Origin: Nostoc piscinale CENA21
GTDB taxonomy: Bacteria > Cyanobacteriota > Cyanobacteriia > Cyanobacteriales > Nostocaceae
Assembly (NCBI RefSeq): GCF_001298445.1
Contig: NZ_CP012036.1
Coordinates: 5,425,690-5,489,689 of the forward strand
DNA: 64,000 nucleotides
Reading direction: 5' to 3'
In this document: piece by piece, positions 40,931 to 49,833 of the stretch
How positions within the stretch are numbered: position 1 is the first letter of the stretch
Layout of the letters: every line of letters starts with the position of its first letter
Position numbers and translations under genes: made by a program
Notes under the pieces: generated by a model
Databases searched by the model: none
The model's input: the letters and a program-made list of their open reading frames with translations, nothing else
Told to the model about the DNA's origin: nothing

Positions 40931-43009
40931 ATGGCAATCCAATCTTTAGTAGAAAGCCCAATTATTGCATTTACTATTCTGCTCACAGTAATTTTTACTG
41001 TACCACCAATATTTGAAAAATTACGATTGCCTGGATTAGTGGGTTTGCTAGTAGCTGGTGTAATTTTAGGAGAAAATGGTTTAAAGTTACTCAATTCTGA
41101 ATCAGATACCATCAAACTACTATCAGATATTGGCAAAATTTATTTGATGTTTGTCGCAGGTTTAGAAATTGACTTAGAGCAGTTTCGCAAAACTAAAAAT
41201 CGTTCTATTGGATTTGGAACTCTGACTTTTTTAGTGCCGTTAATAGCTGGTATTTTGGTTGGGCGGTTATTTAACTTTGGTTGGAATTCTTCTTTTCTGA
41301 TTGGTTCTTTACTGGCATCCCATACTTTATTGGCTTATCCAATTGTTAGTCGTTTGGGCGTGGTTACAAATGAAGCTGTGACTGTAACAATTGGTGCAAC
41401 GATTTTTACTGACACAGGTGCTTTGTTGGTATTAGCAATTTGTGTGGGAATTCATGGTGGAGAATTTACAGCCTTGAGTTTAGCCACACTCTTGGGTGGA
41501 TTGGCAATTTATTCGGTTGTGGTTTTGTTTGGCTTTGACTGGGCTGGTAAGGAATTTTTTCGGCGTTCGGGAGATGAACAAAGCAATCAGTTTTTGTTTA
41601 TTTTACTAGCATTATTTTTGGCTTCTGTGGGAGCACAAGTTATTGGGGTTGAGAAAATTGTTGGGGCATTTTTAGCAGGTTTAGCTGTTAATGATGTTTT
41701 AGGACGTAGCCCAGTTAAAGAGAAAGTTGAGTTTATTGGAAGTGTTTTATTTATCCCATGTTTCTTTGTGGATATGGGGTTACTGATTGATATCCCGGCG
41801 TTTCTCAAGACTCTGAGTTCAATTTGGTTGGCTGCGGTTATCGTTATAGCTTTAATTGGCAGTAAATTTATTGCAGCATTTTTAGCAAAATTATTTTACC
41901 GCTATAACACCGCAGAAATGCTCACAATGTGGTCGTTATCTCTACCGCAGGTAGCAGCTACACTAGCGGCGGCATTAGTGGCTTATCAGACTGTTAACCC
42001 GACTGGCGAAAGGTTAATCAGTGAAGGGGTTTTAAACAGTGTGATTGTTTTGATGCTGGTGACTGCTATTTTAGGGCCTGTAATTACAGCGAGGTCTGCT
42101 ACTGCTTTACAAGTTAGTGATGCAGATTTGGGAACAGATAGTCTGGCAACTTGGTGGGAAAGTCATGAAACTGAGGTAGAAGAACAACAACATCAATTCA
42201 CTGTAGTAGTGCCGATTTACAATCCTCAAACCCAGCGTTATTTAATAGAAATGGCGGCATTATTGGCGCGTCATGAAGGGGGGAGAATTGTCCCATTAGC
42301 GATTACTAAAGCTTTGATTCAAATGGATGATCCGCAATTGGTGATGGCGCTTGATCAAAGTCAAAAAAGATTGAAGTTGGCACAAGAAATTAGTCAAGAA
42401 TTTGATGTGGAAGTGTCGCCAGCAATTCGGATTGATGATGATGCGGCTTTGGGAATTAGTCGTGCAAGTCGAGAACGTAATGCGAATTTAGTGGTGATGG
42501 GTTGGTCACAGACTACAGGTTTTCGCGCTCGTTTGTTTGGAAGTGTGATTGATAGTGTGTTTTGGTCTTCACATTGTCCGGTAGCGGTGACACGTTTGTT
42601 GAGTAGTCCAACCAGTATTCAAAGAATTTTGGTACCTGTTGGTGATTTGACGCGACAAACTATCGGTGCTGTTAGGTTCGCGCAAATTTTAGCTGATGTA
42701 AATCAGGCAGAAGTGGTATTGTTGCATGTGAGCGATCGCAAAACTCCCCCAGCTTTAGTAGAAAAATTTACATCCCAATTGTTGGAAATTACGACAAAAA
42801 GTCAGTTACAGGTGAAAACTAACATCCAAACAGTTAAAGGTGATGATGTCGCTAGAGTAATTATTCGAGAAGCTCAAGCTTTTGATTTAGCAGTGTTGCG
42901 TTCTGTGCGTTATCGCACAGCCGGTGGTTTAGGTGTAAGTCAAGTAACGACCCAAATCTTGAGAGAGTTGAAATGCTCGATTGTATTACTAGGTGAGCCT
43001 CACTCGTAA
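40931..43009 (+). CDS. CPA2 cation/H+ antiporter with UspA-like tail
   Basis: 692 aa. Residues about 1-385 form a Na+/H+ exchanger (Pfam 00999-type) domain of 11-12 spans: LPGLVGLLVAGVILGENGL, YLMFVAGLEIDLEQFRK, TIFTDTGALLVLAICVG (the T-D region of the ion site) and GVEKIVGAFLAGLAVNDVLG. From about 425 to the end are two universal-stress-protein domains (QFTVVVPIYNPQTQRYLIEM; NLVVMGWSQTTGFRARLFGS; IQRILVPVGDLTRQTIGAVR), the second with the G-x-S nucleotide-binding region degenerate. Such fusions link exchange to cytosolic nucleotide sensing. It probably exports Na+ or K+ against protons. The start is ATG 40931; no neighbour shares its transcript. Confidence 0.92.
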   Translation: MAIQSLVESPIIAFTILLTVIFTVPPIFEKLRLPGLVGLLVAGVILGENGLKLLNSESDTIKLLSDIGKIYLMFVAGLEIDLEQFRKTKNRSIGFGTLTFLVPLIAGILVGRLFNFGWNSSFLIGSLLASHTLLAYPIVSRLGVVTNEAVTVTIGATIFTDTGALLVLAICVGIHGGEFTALSLATLLGGLAIYSVVVLFGFDWAGKEFFRRSGDEQSNQFLFILLALFLASVGAQVIGVEKIVGAFLAGLAVNDVLGRSPVKEKVEFIGSVLFIPCFFVDMGLLIDIPAFLKTLSSIWLAAVIVIALIGSKFIAAFLAKLFYRYNTAEMLTMWSLSLPQVAATLAAALVAYQTVNPTGERLISEGVLNSVIVLMLVTAILGPVITARSATALQVSDADLGTDSLATWWESHETEVEEQQHQFTVVVPIYNPQTQRYLIEMAALLARHEGGRIVPLAITKALIQMDDPQLVMALDQSQKRLKLAQEISQEFDVEVSPAIRIDDDAALGISRASRERNANLVVMGWSQTTGFRARLFGSVIDSVFWSSHCPVAVTRLLSSPTSIQRILVPVGDLTRQTIGAVRFAQILADVNQAEVVLLHVSDRKTPPALVEKFTSQLLEITTKSQLQVKTNIQTVKGDDVARVIIREAQAFDLAVLRSVRYRTAGGLGVSQVTTQILRELKCSIVLLGEPHS

Positions 43010-43311
43010 GCTATGGTTAATCTACTGACAGCGTATCTTAAATGTTATTCACGAACCACAGAGGCACAGAGAACGCAGAAAGAAGAGAGAAATGCTTAAC
43101 TGAAGTGGTATTGAAATATCACATCTATACAGCGTTTCATGAATGTGCAAACTGCTGTATGTTGAAAGTTTAATTTCTATCGTTGGTCATACCTCAGTAG
43201 ATTCCCCAAACTGAATCTATATTAGATAACCTAGTTAATATGTTGTCGTGATCATAAAGCTTAGATATTTTAGACTTTTGTACGCTCTACAGTACTAGGA
43301 AGTTACATTAA
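43010..43311. other. Intergenic region
   Basis: 302 bases. It contains ACCACAGAGGCACAGAGAAC and AGAAAGAAGAGAGAAATGC, typical dispersed-repeat words of this genome (about 43045-43085). No ORF. AGGA upstream of the DUF1400 start. Confidence 0.4.
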
Positions 43312-43863
43312 ATGCAGAGTTTTCAAGTTTGGAATCAATTAACCAGGTGGAAGTTTAGCAAATTATTAAGTCAGACATTGGCTTTAGGAGTTGGTGCTGG
43401 TGTTTTGTTGTTCAGTGCTAGTGCTAACGCTGCTGAACAAGTGATTTTAAAGTATGGGAGTTTTCAAGGGCCTGTTTCGGTTGCAGAATTGAATCAGTTT
43501 GTGCAAACAGGTAAGACTACCCCAACAATTAGCAATTATTTACAAGCGGCTAAACAAGACCCAGATGTAGCGCGTAAGGCTTTAGTCGCAGGTATTAAAG
43601 CTGAACCTGCTTATTTAAATAGCTTGCTGTCTGGCTGGACAGGTCCGATTTTACTAGCTCAAGTTGGTGATGTGGTGCATCCGCCAGGGGAAGATTTAGA
43701 TGCACAGGCGTTAGAAACATCTTTGAATAAATCTATTCAAGAAGATGGAGAAATTACTCTGTTAGGCGCAATTCGTCATTATCCAGATCAGACTGTGGAA
43801 ATAGAAGGCGATCGCCTCATTCCAGTTTATGAAAGATTGAGCAGCTTGGCAAAAGTTCTCTAA
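43312..43863 (+). CDS. Secreted DUF1400 domain protein
   Basis: 183 aa. Signal peptide (residues about 15-41, ending ASANAAE), then EQVILKYGSFQGPVSVAELN and FVQTGKTTPTISNYLQAAKQ, the start of the cyanobacterial DUF1400 domain. That domain usually precedes an alpha/beta hydrolase or occurs alone; no GxSxG nucleophile motif is present here, so this is the stand-alone form. The C-terminal part contains ALETSLNKSIQEDGEITLLG. It is probably periplasmic. ATG 43312 has AGGA 11 bases upstream. Function unknown; a hairpin follows 66 bases downstream. Confidence 0.82.
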   Translation: MQSFQVWNQLTRWKFSKLLSQTLALGVGAGVLLFSASANAAEQVILKYGSFQGPVSVAELNQFVQTGKTTPTISNYLQAAKQDPDVARKALVAGIKAEPAYLNSLLSGWTGPILLAQVGDVVHPPGEDLDAQALETSLNKSIQEDGEITLLGAIRHYPDQTVEIEGDRLIPVYERLSSLAKVL

Positions 43864-43928
43864 GTACTGAGTGCATGATCAATCTCAGAGACAATTTATC
43901 AAGCAAATCGTCAGTACATTCCAGGTAG

Positions 43929-43962
43929 GTTGGGTGTAACGCAGTAAAACCCAACATTTTTT
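43929..43962 (+). terminator. Hairpin terminator / dispersed repeat
   Basis: GTTGGGT (43929-43935) pairs with ACCCAAC (43949-43955), followed by ATTTTTT. The unit GTTGGGTTACGC recurs just downstream at 43970. The same GGTTGGGT...ACCCAAC sequence is a common cyanobacterial intergenic repeat (recollection). Confidence 0.7.
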
Positions 43963-44010
43963 ATGATTTTGTTGGGTTACGCTTACATTCAGTTCTCACG
44001 AGAAAATGTC

Positions 44011-45435
44011 ATGGCTAAGGAAATAACCTACCTAGAGTTATCAGAAGATAGTGGAAGTTCTCACAAGTTTTATGAGGTGATTGTTGAAGATACTCAAGTA
44101 AGCATCCGCTACGGTCGTATTGGTGACACAGGACAAACCCAAACAAAAACCTACCCGACATCAGAAAAAGCAAAAGCAGAAGCGGCGAAAAAAATTAACG
44201 AAAAGCTGAAAAAAGGCTATGAAAAATCTGTGATGGGTGTGCGTCAAAAGCGTTCTGTAACTCGCCGCCAAGTGAGTAGTACTGCTTCGACAGCAAAACA
44301 AGCGCCAATTTTGTGGAAGTTTGCGGCTAATTCTGCGGCTTTTGGGATTTTTATTGATGCTAACCGTTGCTGGCTGGGTAATCAAGCTGGTCAAGTTTTT
44401 GCTTTGAACCATGAAGGGAAAGTGAGCAATCAGTTTAAGCTACCTGATGGGGTGAAATGTTTAGTTGCTGATGATATCTGGATTTACGCTGGCTGTGATG
44501 ATGGTAATGTCTACGATTTAACTGGGAAGTTACCCCGTGTTGCTTACAAAATTGATGAAAATGTTGATATTTTCTGGCTTGATATTAAAGATGGTTTATT
44601 AGCTGTCTCTGATGCCAACGGTGGTGTGACAACTATAGATCATGATGATGAATCACAATGGACGCGGTTGAGTCAAGGTAGTTCTGGTTGGATGGTTCGC
44701 TGTGATGAAGTGGGAATTTATCACGGTCATAGTCAAGGGGTGACTATGTACGATAACCAAGAAGGTCGAATGTTGTGGTATCAAAAAACTGCCGGGAGTG
44801 TATTATTTGGTTGGCAAGAAGCGTCGACAGTTTACGCAGGTGCAAGCGATCGCAAAATTTATAGTTTTAGTAAGCAAGGTCAACCACTAACAATATATCA
44901 GTGTGATTCCTCGGTTTATTCTTGCGCTACAGCCCAAAATGGTAAATATGTGTTTGCTGGTGACGATAATTCTTCGATTTACTGCTTTAACCAAGCCGGG
45001 GAAAGACTGTGGAAGTTGGGGACTGGTTGTGGTTCTGCTTTATCTATGCAGTTTTACGAATCTCGAATTTATATTGTCACTACCGATGGAAGTTTAGCTT
45101 GTATTGATGCTAGTGAAAATGCGATCGCCTCTGCTCAAGCTGGTACAATTCCCGAAGCAAATGTGATTAAAGCACCAAAAACTGAGGGAGTCACTCCTTC
45201 GGCTGTTCTGGAAACTACCACAGATACAAGTAATGGGGTAATTGTCGAGTGTTTTCAAGATGGCAGTAAACTGCGCGTCAGAGTTATTTCCCCAGGCTAC
45301 AATTCTAACTGGAATGTGCAGTTTCCTAAAGATATTCGCCAAGCAGGCGATCGCTATCTCGTCCAAGAAATCCGCGAGTCAGCCAGAGGCGGCTTTTATC
45401 GCGTCTATGGCGATATTAAAAAGATCAATAATTAA
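44011..45435 (+). CDS. WGR domain / beta-propeller protein
   Basis: 474 aa from ATG 44011. Residues about 1-75 are a WGR domain (FYEVIVEDTQVSIRYGRIGD, then TKTYPTSEKAKAEAAKKI), a nucleic-acid or PARP-type binding module. Residues about 98-385 form a PQQ/WD-like propeller of repeated GNQAGQVFALN, AGCDDGNVYDLTG, GASDRKIYSFSKQG and AGDDNSSIYCFNQAG units. A C-terminal basic domain (LRVRVISPGYNSNWNVQFPK, then ESARGGFYRVYGDI) resembles one found with WGR proteins in cyanobacteria. There is no signal peptide, so it is cytosolic. The partner and process are unknown. Confidence 0.85.
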   Translation: MAKEITYLELSEDSGSSHKFYEVIVEDTQVSIRYGRIGDTGQTQTKTYPTSEKAKAEAAKKINEKLKKGYEKSVMGVRQKRSVTRRQVSSTASTAKQAPILWKFAANSAAFGIFIDANRCWLGNQAGQVFALNHEGKVSNQFKLPDGVKCLVADDIWIYAGCDDGNVYDLTGKLPRVAYKIDENVDIFWLDIKDGLLAVSDANGGVTTIDHDDESQWTRLSQGSSGWMVRCDEVGIYHGHSQGVTMYDNQEGRMLWYQKTAGSVLFGWQEASTVYAGASDRKIYSFSKQGQPLTIYQCDSSVYSCATAQNGKYVFAGDDNSSIYCFNQAGERLWKLGTGCGSALSMQFYESRIYIVTTDGSLACIDASENAIASAQAGTIPEANVIKAPKTEGVTPSAVLETTTDTSNGVIVECFQDGSKLRVRVISPGYNSNWNVQFPKDIRQAGDRYLVQEIRESARGGFYRVYGDIKKINN

Positions 45436-45444
45436 TACCAAGTT

Positions 45445-45570
45445 GCAAGTAACCTGGGGTGGGAGTGGGGAGTAGGGATTATATACTGCGGAGTATGTAT
45501 CAAAAACCCTTTCACCCCTAAACCCAATCTCTACAGAAAATTTTGGTGCGTAAGTCCTGATGATATTACA
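45445..45570 (+). repeat. ~110-bp dispersed element, copy 3
   Basis: It contains GGGATTATATACTGCGGAGT, GTATCAAAAACCCTTTCACC, ACCCAATCTCTACAGAAAAT, TTTGGTGCGTAAGTCCTGAT in the same order as the complement of copy 2. It lies between the convergent WGR and SH3-like genes. Confidence 0.75.
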
Positions 45571-45603
45571 TCAATCAGCAACAAATTCAGTCTCTACAAT
45601 TTT

Positions 45604-46218
45604 TTAATCAACACGTTGAATATCAACGTGCTGTGTAAAGACAAACCAATCTTTCGAGAAACCTTTAAACTCAATATCCTTCAAATTAAATTTGAGATGA
45701 TTATCCTGGAGGGTAAATTTCACAATATTATTGTTGTCTGGTTTGTCTGTTAATAAAATTAATTCTGTACCGCCTGGAATTACCTGTTTGGATTGATCAT
45801 TCAGTACTTTAGAATCTACAGGTTGACGCTTAATGATGGTATCTGCGTTAAACACTAATTTGAGAAAACCTTGTTGATTGCCGACAGACTGGCGATCTAC
45901 AGTTATATTTACTGTATTCTTGGCTTGTTGTTTAGTAGCGATAGCTTGAATATTTGTCACAGTTGTAATTTCATCTGGAATAATTTTGGCGTGTTTCCCA
46001 AAGGCATACCAGTTACTACTAAAACCTTTAAATTGAATATCTTCTAAAGATAATTTATAGTATTCAGAATGAGCAGCCGGGATTTCGTAAGACTTCAACA
46101 CTAGTAAAGTCCCAACTGGAATATTTTGTTGTTTCGTACTTGGCAATTGACTGGATTGCACTGGTTCTTGTTTAAGAATTGTATCCTGAGTAAATAGAAT
46201 GCGATTTAAGCTTGCCAT
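45604..46218 (-). CDS. Two-repeat SH3-like protein, unknown function
   Basis: 204 aa made of two homologous units of about 85 residues: RILFTQDTILKQEPVQSSQL through FKGFSSNWYAFGKHAKI, and LVFNADTIIKRQPVDSKVLN through FKGFSKDWFVFTQHVDI. Each has the 'DT.(L/I)K..PV(Q/D)S..L' entry and 'W(Y/F).(F).(K/Q)H' exit that I associate with SH3-like repeats attached to cyanobacterial wall or peptidase proteins. No signal peptide or catalytic motif is present. The start is ATG 46218 (MASLNR). An internal duplication is evident. The role may be binding a peptide or glycan (inference). Confidence 0.75.
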   Translation of the reverse strand: MASLNRILFTQDTILKQEPVQSSQLPSTKQQNIPVGTLLVLKSYEIPAAHSEYYKLSLEDIQFKGFSSNWYAFGKHAKIIPDEITTVTNIQAIATKQQAKNTVNITVDRQSVGNQQGFLKLVFNADTIIKRQPVDSKVLNDQSKQVIPGGTELILLTDKPDNNNIVKFTLQDNHLKFNLKDIEFKGFSKDWFVFTQHVDIQRVD

Positions 46219-46414
46219 ATTCTAACCCTGAAAACTTATATCAAGTTATACAATATCAAACTTAAATTTTACGGTTTTTCTGCATCTGGAGCGTGAAGTG
46301 AATTTATCCTCAGACTTAGCAAAGCTATACTTATATAGTAATATTAAGTTTTTGCGATCGCTCCACTCAACTCACTCGCTACCAGTTAGCAAAAAAGGCA
46401 CGAGGAAAAGCTAA

Positions 46415-46987
46415 ATGAATACTGTGGTTCTCAATTTAGAATCGATAGCACATTTAAGTGATGAACAATTCTATCAATTGTGTCTTGCCAACCGTGATCT
46501 CAGCCTGGAAATGAATGCAGTAGGAGAGTTGATTATTGTGCCACCAGTCGGAGGAGAAAGCGGAAATCAAGAAGCTGGATTAATAACTGATTTAGAAATC
46601 TGGAATCGTCAGGCTAAATTAGGCAAAGTTTTTAGTTCTTCAACTATCTTTATATTACCGAATGGCGCAAAACGTTCTCCTGATGCGGCTTGGGTAAAAT
46701 TGGCAAGGTGGGAAGCTTTAACACCAGAACAGCGTAAAAAATTCCCGCCACTTGTACCAGATTTTGCTATTGAACTATGTTCCGAAACAGATCAGCTCAA
46801 ATCTCTGCAAGAGAAAATGCAAGAATATATAGAAAATGGTTTGCGCTTAGGATGGCTGATTAATTATCAAGATGCCACAGTGGAAATTTATCGACAAGGA
46901 AAAGCTGTCGAAGTAATACAAATACCGACAATTCTTTCTGGAGAAGATGTATTACCTGGATTTGAAATGCAATTAATCTTATACTAA
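46415..46987 (+). CDS. Uma2-family (DUF820) endonuclease-fold protein
   Basis: 190 aa with the classic Uma2 layout: ELIIVPPVGGESGNQEAGLI, VFSSSTIFILPNGAKRSPDA (SPDAAW, Asp), PDFAIELCSETD (Glu) and KMQEYIENGLRLGWLINYQD. The final PGFEMQL is the typical end. The predicted PD-(D/E)XK-like active-site residues are all in place. GAGGAAAAG precedes ATG 46415. It differs clearly from the Uma2 protein at 8.7 kb, so this is not a recent duplication. Biological role unknown. Confidence 0.92.
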   Translation: MNTVVLNLESIAHLSDEQFYQLCLANRDLSLEMNAVGELIIVPPVGGESGNQEAGLITDLEIWNRQAKLGKVFSSSTIFILPNGAKRSPDAAWVKLARWEALTPEQRKKFPPLVPDFAIELCSETDQLKSLQEKMQEYIENGLRLGWLINYQDATVEIYRQGKAVEVIQIPTILSGEDVLPGFEMQLILY

Positions 46988-47073
46988 GTTGCTTTCAGAT
47001 TTTCACAAATAATATTTCTACTCCTAGTCCCTACTACCATCCCAGCTAGAGACTTTGTATACAACGTCTCTAC

Positions 47074-48434
47074 TTAACCTCGTTGAAAACCTTTGGCTGT
47101 TTGTTTTTGTCCCTTAGCTTTGGGTTTAGATTTATTAACTTCTGCCAGTGCTTCTTGAAATAAGTTATGCAAATGTAAAGGCACACTGGCAATTTCTGGT
47201 AATTCTGGCTCTATAAGTTTACCATTCTCTTGCAAGAGTTCATCTAAGTCATTACTTAAGTTAAAATCTGGACGCTGCAAAAAAATCTTGCAAGACTTTT
47301 TTCTAATTGATTCGGGTATTGTTGTGCTAAACGATGCCAAATATAAGCATTGATACTTTTATCTTCTAGATAATAACGCATTAATTTTTCTGCGCCTTCA
47401 ATTTTGCGCCAATCATCAGCTAATAAAATGGTTTTAAACTTAGTGTATGTTGGTAAAAATATCAAACCCCAACGTGGATGAGAAATGGCTGTGACTTGTT
47501 CGGCTTTTCGCAACTCAGCAGGTAAATCAACCTTTGGTGCAACCATTTTTTGTTTGCCGTTTTTACCATTCAGCATTTGCGAAACTACATTAGAGTCCAC
47601 ACCAACTTCCTTTGCTGCTGCGGCGATTTCATCTTGGCTAATGCCTGCTTCTGCTGCTACTTCATCTAAAGATTTAGAGGTATCTAATCCAGCAGCTTTG
47701 AGATATTGCTCACTGATAATTTCCTGGAATTCAACTATTTTTTTATTTAATTGATATCCGGGTAAAGTAACTTCATCACTACCAAAAAAATCAACAAACT
47801 GCTGATGATACTGCTCGACTGAGTGCCATGCTTCTTCTAGCAAGTCGGGAGCATCGCTGTAAAGATGACTTTTATAATTATCTTTAAAATTACCGATGGC
47901 GACAGCAAGTTTTGGCTTACCAAGTTTACCCATAAAAGTGTGAGGCCCAGAAAATATCCACTCATTTTCAGTTAAAGGAGAAATGCGGGTAAGTAAAATA
48001 TCTCCTATTTGGAAACGAGATACGCCTTGTTGTTTTTCAGTACCGTTAGACTTGACAATATAATTTTTTGCTGTCAGGACTGTGTAATGTTTAGCCGTCA
48101 GCCAGTTCATCAGTTCCAAACCATCAGGTAAAATTTGGGTGATGGTAAATAAGCCAATAAAACTACGATGCCAACTATTGAGTAAGTTGCGATCGCCATC
48201 AGTTAAATCTGCATTACTGGCAATAAATAACTCTATAGGTGAATGCTTACCAACTTTCCCTTCTGTAATAAACCGATCAATAATTAAATCTTGTTGCGTA
48301 TTATCGCCATTTCCCCGATGCGACTGTGCGGCTGCATAAACCTCTAAAGCTTGTGCCAGTTCACCTTCAGCATCTAGGACAAAATCAACCAAGGTTTGCT
48401 TAAGTGTTTGCGATCGTTTTACTAGGACATCCAC
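47074..48434 (-). pseudogene. Conserved hypothetical protein, frameshifted near C-terminus
   Basis: The main frame covers about 385 aa from GTG 48434. I do not recognise a family. Visible parts: a helical N-terminus (LVDFVLDAEGELAQALEVYA), a region with a charged loop DRFITEGKVGKHSPIELFIA, a central part with ISPLTENEWIFSGPHTFMGK, a helical HTH-like segment (KSLDEVAAEAGISQDEIAAA) and IWHRLAQQYPNQLEKSLARF. In a 7-A run at 47279-47285 the frame stops; adding one base (or removing two) continues as FLQRPDFNLSNDLDELLQ to a basic tail. This is the only homopolymer break here that needs a base added. The protein is cytosolic, of unknown function. Confidence 0.72.
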
Positions 48435-49196
48435 AAGCGAATCTCTCTGCTCAACAGTTGTAGCCTATAGCGTTTTGGCAGAGAACCACATCTAGCAATA
48501 GCCATATTTCTTTTAGGGTATTCTAAAAGGCAGGAGGCAAAAGGCAGAAGGCAGTCTCAATAAAACTTATTTCATAGCCAACCATGAAAGTGGCACTAGT
48601 ATTTTTACCCAGCACTCAGCGAGAAGTTGCGTGCGCGGGTTCCCCTCACCCTTGCCAACTTCGGTGACTCAGCACTTTCAAGGTAGGAGGAAAAGTGTTA
48701 CTATTCCTGGCATTCAAAACTTTATACCAAAGCTTATCAGTCAAAATCTATACTTCTTTTTTATTCAAGCTAACTATATTATCAGGATAGGTATTTAAGT
48801 CATGTATAAAAAGCTTCTGGTTTTTGGTTAATAAATATAACGTCTATAGCTTTTGTTTGAGCCATAAAGCTATGTAATTCTACTTTTTTCATCTCCGTAG
48901 AAGAGAAATACTAGAAAAAAAAATATACAAAAAAATATTAGACAAATATTCAAAAATGGTTTATAAAAAAAAATACATTCGTTTTGCCTACCTGAACTTA
49001 TCCTCAAGTTAGCTACTAGTTGCTTGAAGGAGTTAGGGTTTATGCAACGCTCAGGTAAAATCAGGTGTATCAACAAGTGTAGGAATTTAACCCTCACACT
49101 GAGACTTAGCGAATCAGATATCAAGCATCTACCAGTCATATCATTTCCGGCAAATTACTTGTGATATTTCCGCCGCGAGTGCAAAGAAGTAGAACA
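48435..49196. other. Repeat-rich intergenic region
   Basis: About 760 bases without a gene. It holds a heptamer block GGCAGGAGGC...GGCAGAAGGCAG (48529-48554), the third CTCAGCA-flanked hairpin (48610-48680), and an A/T-rich stretch at 48780-48985. An 89-aa minus-strand ORF in the latter has skewed composition and is rejected. Confidence 0.6.
48610..48680. repeat. CTCAGCA-flanked hairpin repeat, copy 3
   Basis: It has the flanks CAGCACTCAGCG and GACTCAGCACTTTCA, with a stem GAAGTTG/CAACTTC (48623-48629, 48656-48662). Flanks are conserved with copies 1 and 2 while stem bases differ. Confidence 0.7.
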
Positions 49197-49832
49197 ATGC
49201 GATCGCCACAGCAAACCATTTGGACAATCTATTCCGCGAACGATAATTTTATGAATCACCTAAATCCTGAATTTCAGACTCACCAGACTATTCAGCAACA
49301 AATAGGCGATCGGCCTTTTGTATTAAATATCAGTGAAAATCTGCCCCGCAAACAGTTAGATATTCTCTTAGAAACCTATGCTCGTCTCAGATATTATCAC
49401 CCAGAATTATTATTAGTGAGAGTCGGCCCAGAATGGGAACCAGAAATGCAGGCGCGAATCGAGCGATTAGGCATTCGTTATGGTATTCGGTTGTTCTCAC
49501 AATTAGAACACCAAGATTTAGTAGAGCTTTATCAACGCGCGGCGATAGTCCTAATCACCAACGACGGCGAAAGTTTGGATGTACCTTTAGTGAGCGATGT
49601 ACCTGTATTGCAAGAAATACAGAAAAACAGAGTTGTTTACTATCGAATTAGCAAGCCGGATACTATTACTCGTTTACTCAATCATCTAGAAGCAGCATTG
49701 GGGTTATCTCTGCGACTCAAGCCAGAAAACAAACATTCTGACTCAAATCATAGCGAAACTATTCATCAACTCAACGAAGAGTACAGATTTTTGCCTTATC
49801 ACACTAGTGGATATACGCGGCTTGCATGGTAG
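49197..49832 (+). CDS. Glycosyltransferase C-terminal-lobe protein (probable remnant)
   Basis: About 211 aa from ATG 49197 (a GTG at 49161 is possible). RPFVLNISENLPRKQLDILL, YHPELLLVRVGPEW, IRLFSQLEHQDLVELYQRAA and DGESLDVPLVSDVPVL match the C-terminal nucleotide-sugar-binding lobe of GT4-type glycosyltransferases ('SLxEGFGLPxxE' is here 'NDGESLDVPLV', lacking the catalytic Glu). No N-terminal acceptor lobe is encoded in the 700 bases upstream. So it is either a truncated enzyme or a stand-alone lobe with another job. It is tail-to-tail with the response regulator, one base apart. Confidence 0.7.
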   Translation: MRSPQQTIWTIYSANDNFMNHLNPEFQTHQTIQQQIGDRPFVLNISENLPRKQLDILLETYARLRYYHPELLLVRVGPEWEPEMQARIERLGIRYGIRLFSQLEHQDLVELYQRAAIVLITNDGESLDVPLVSDVPVLQEIQKNRVVYYRISKPDTITRLLNHLEAALGLSLRLKPENKHSDSNHSETIHQLNEEYRFLPYHTSGYTRLAW

Positions 49833-49833
49833 C

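Noticed and set aside
8740..46987. The two Uma2 genes as a transposon pair
   Set aside because: They are very different in sequence, lack terminal repeats, and Uma2 genes are simply numerous in cyanobacteria.
48870..49139. 89-aa minus-strand ORF upstream of the glycosyltransferase remnant
   Set aside because: Phe/Ile/Lys-rich tail reflects an A/T-rich tract; no start signal or family pattern.
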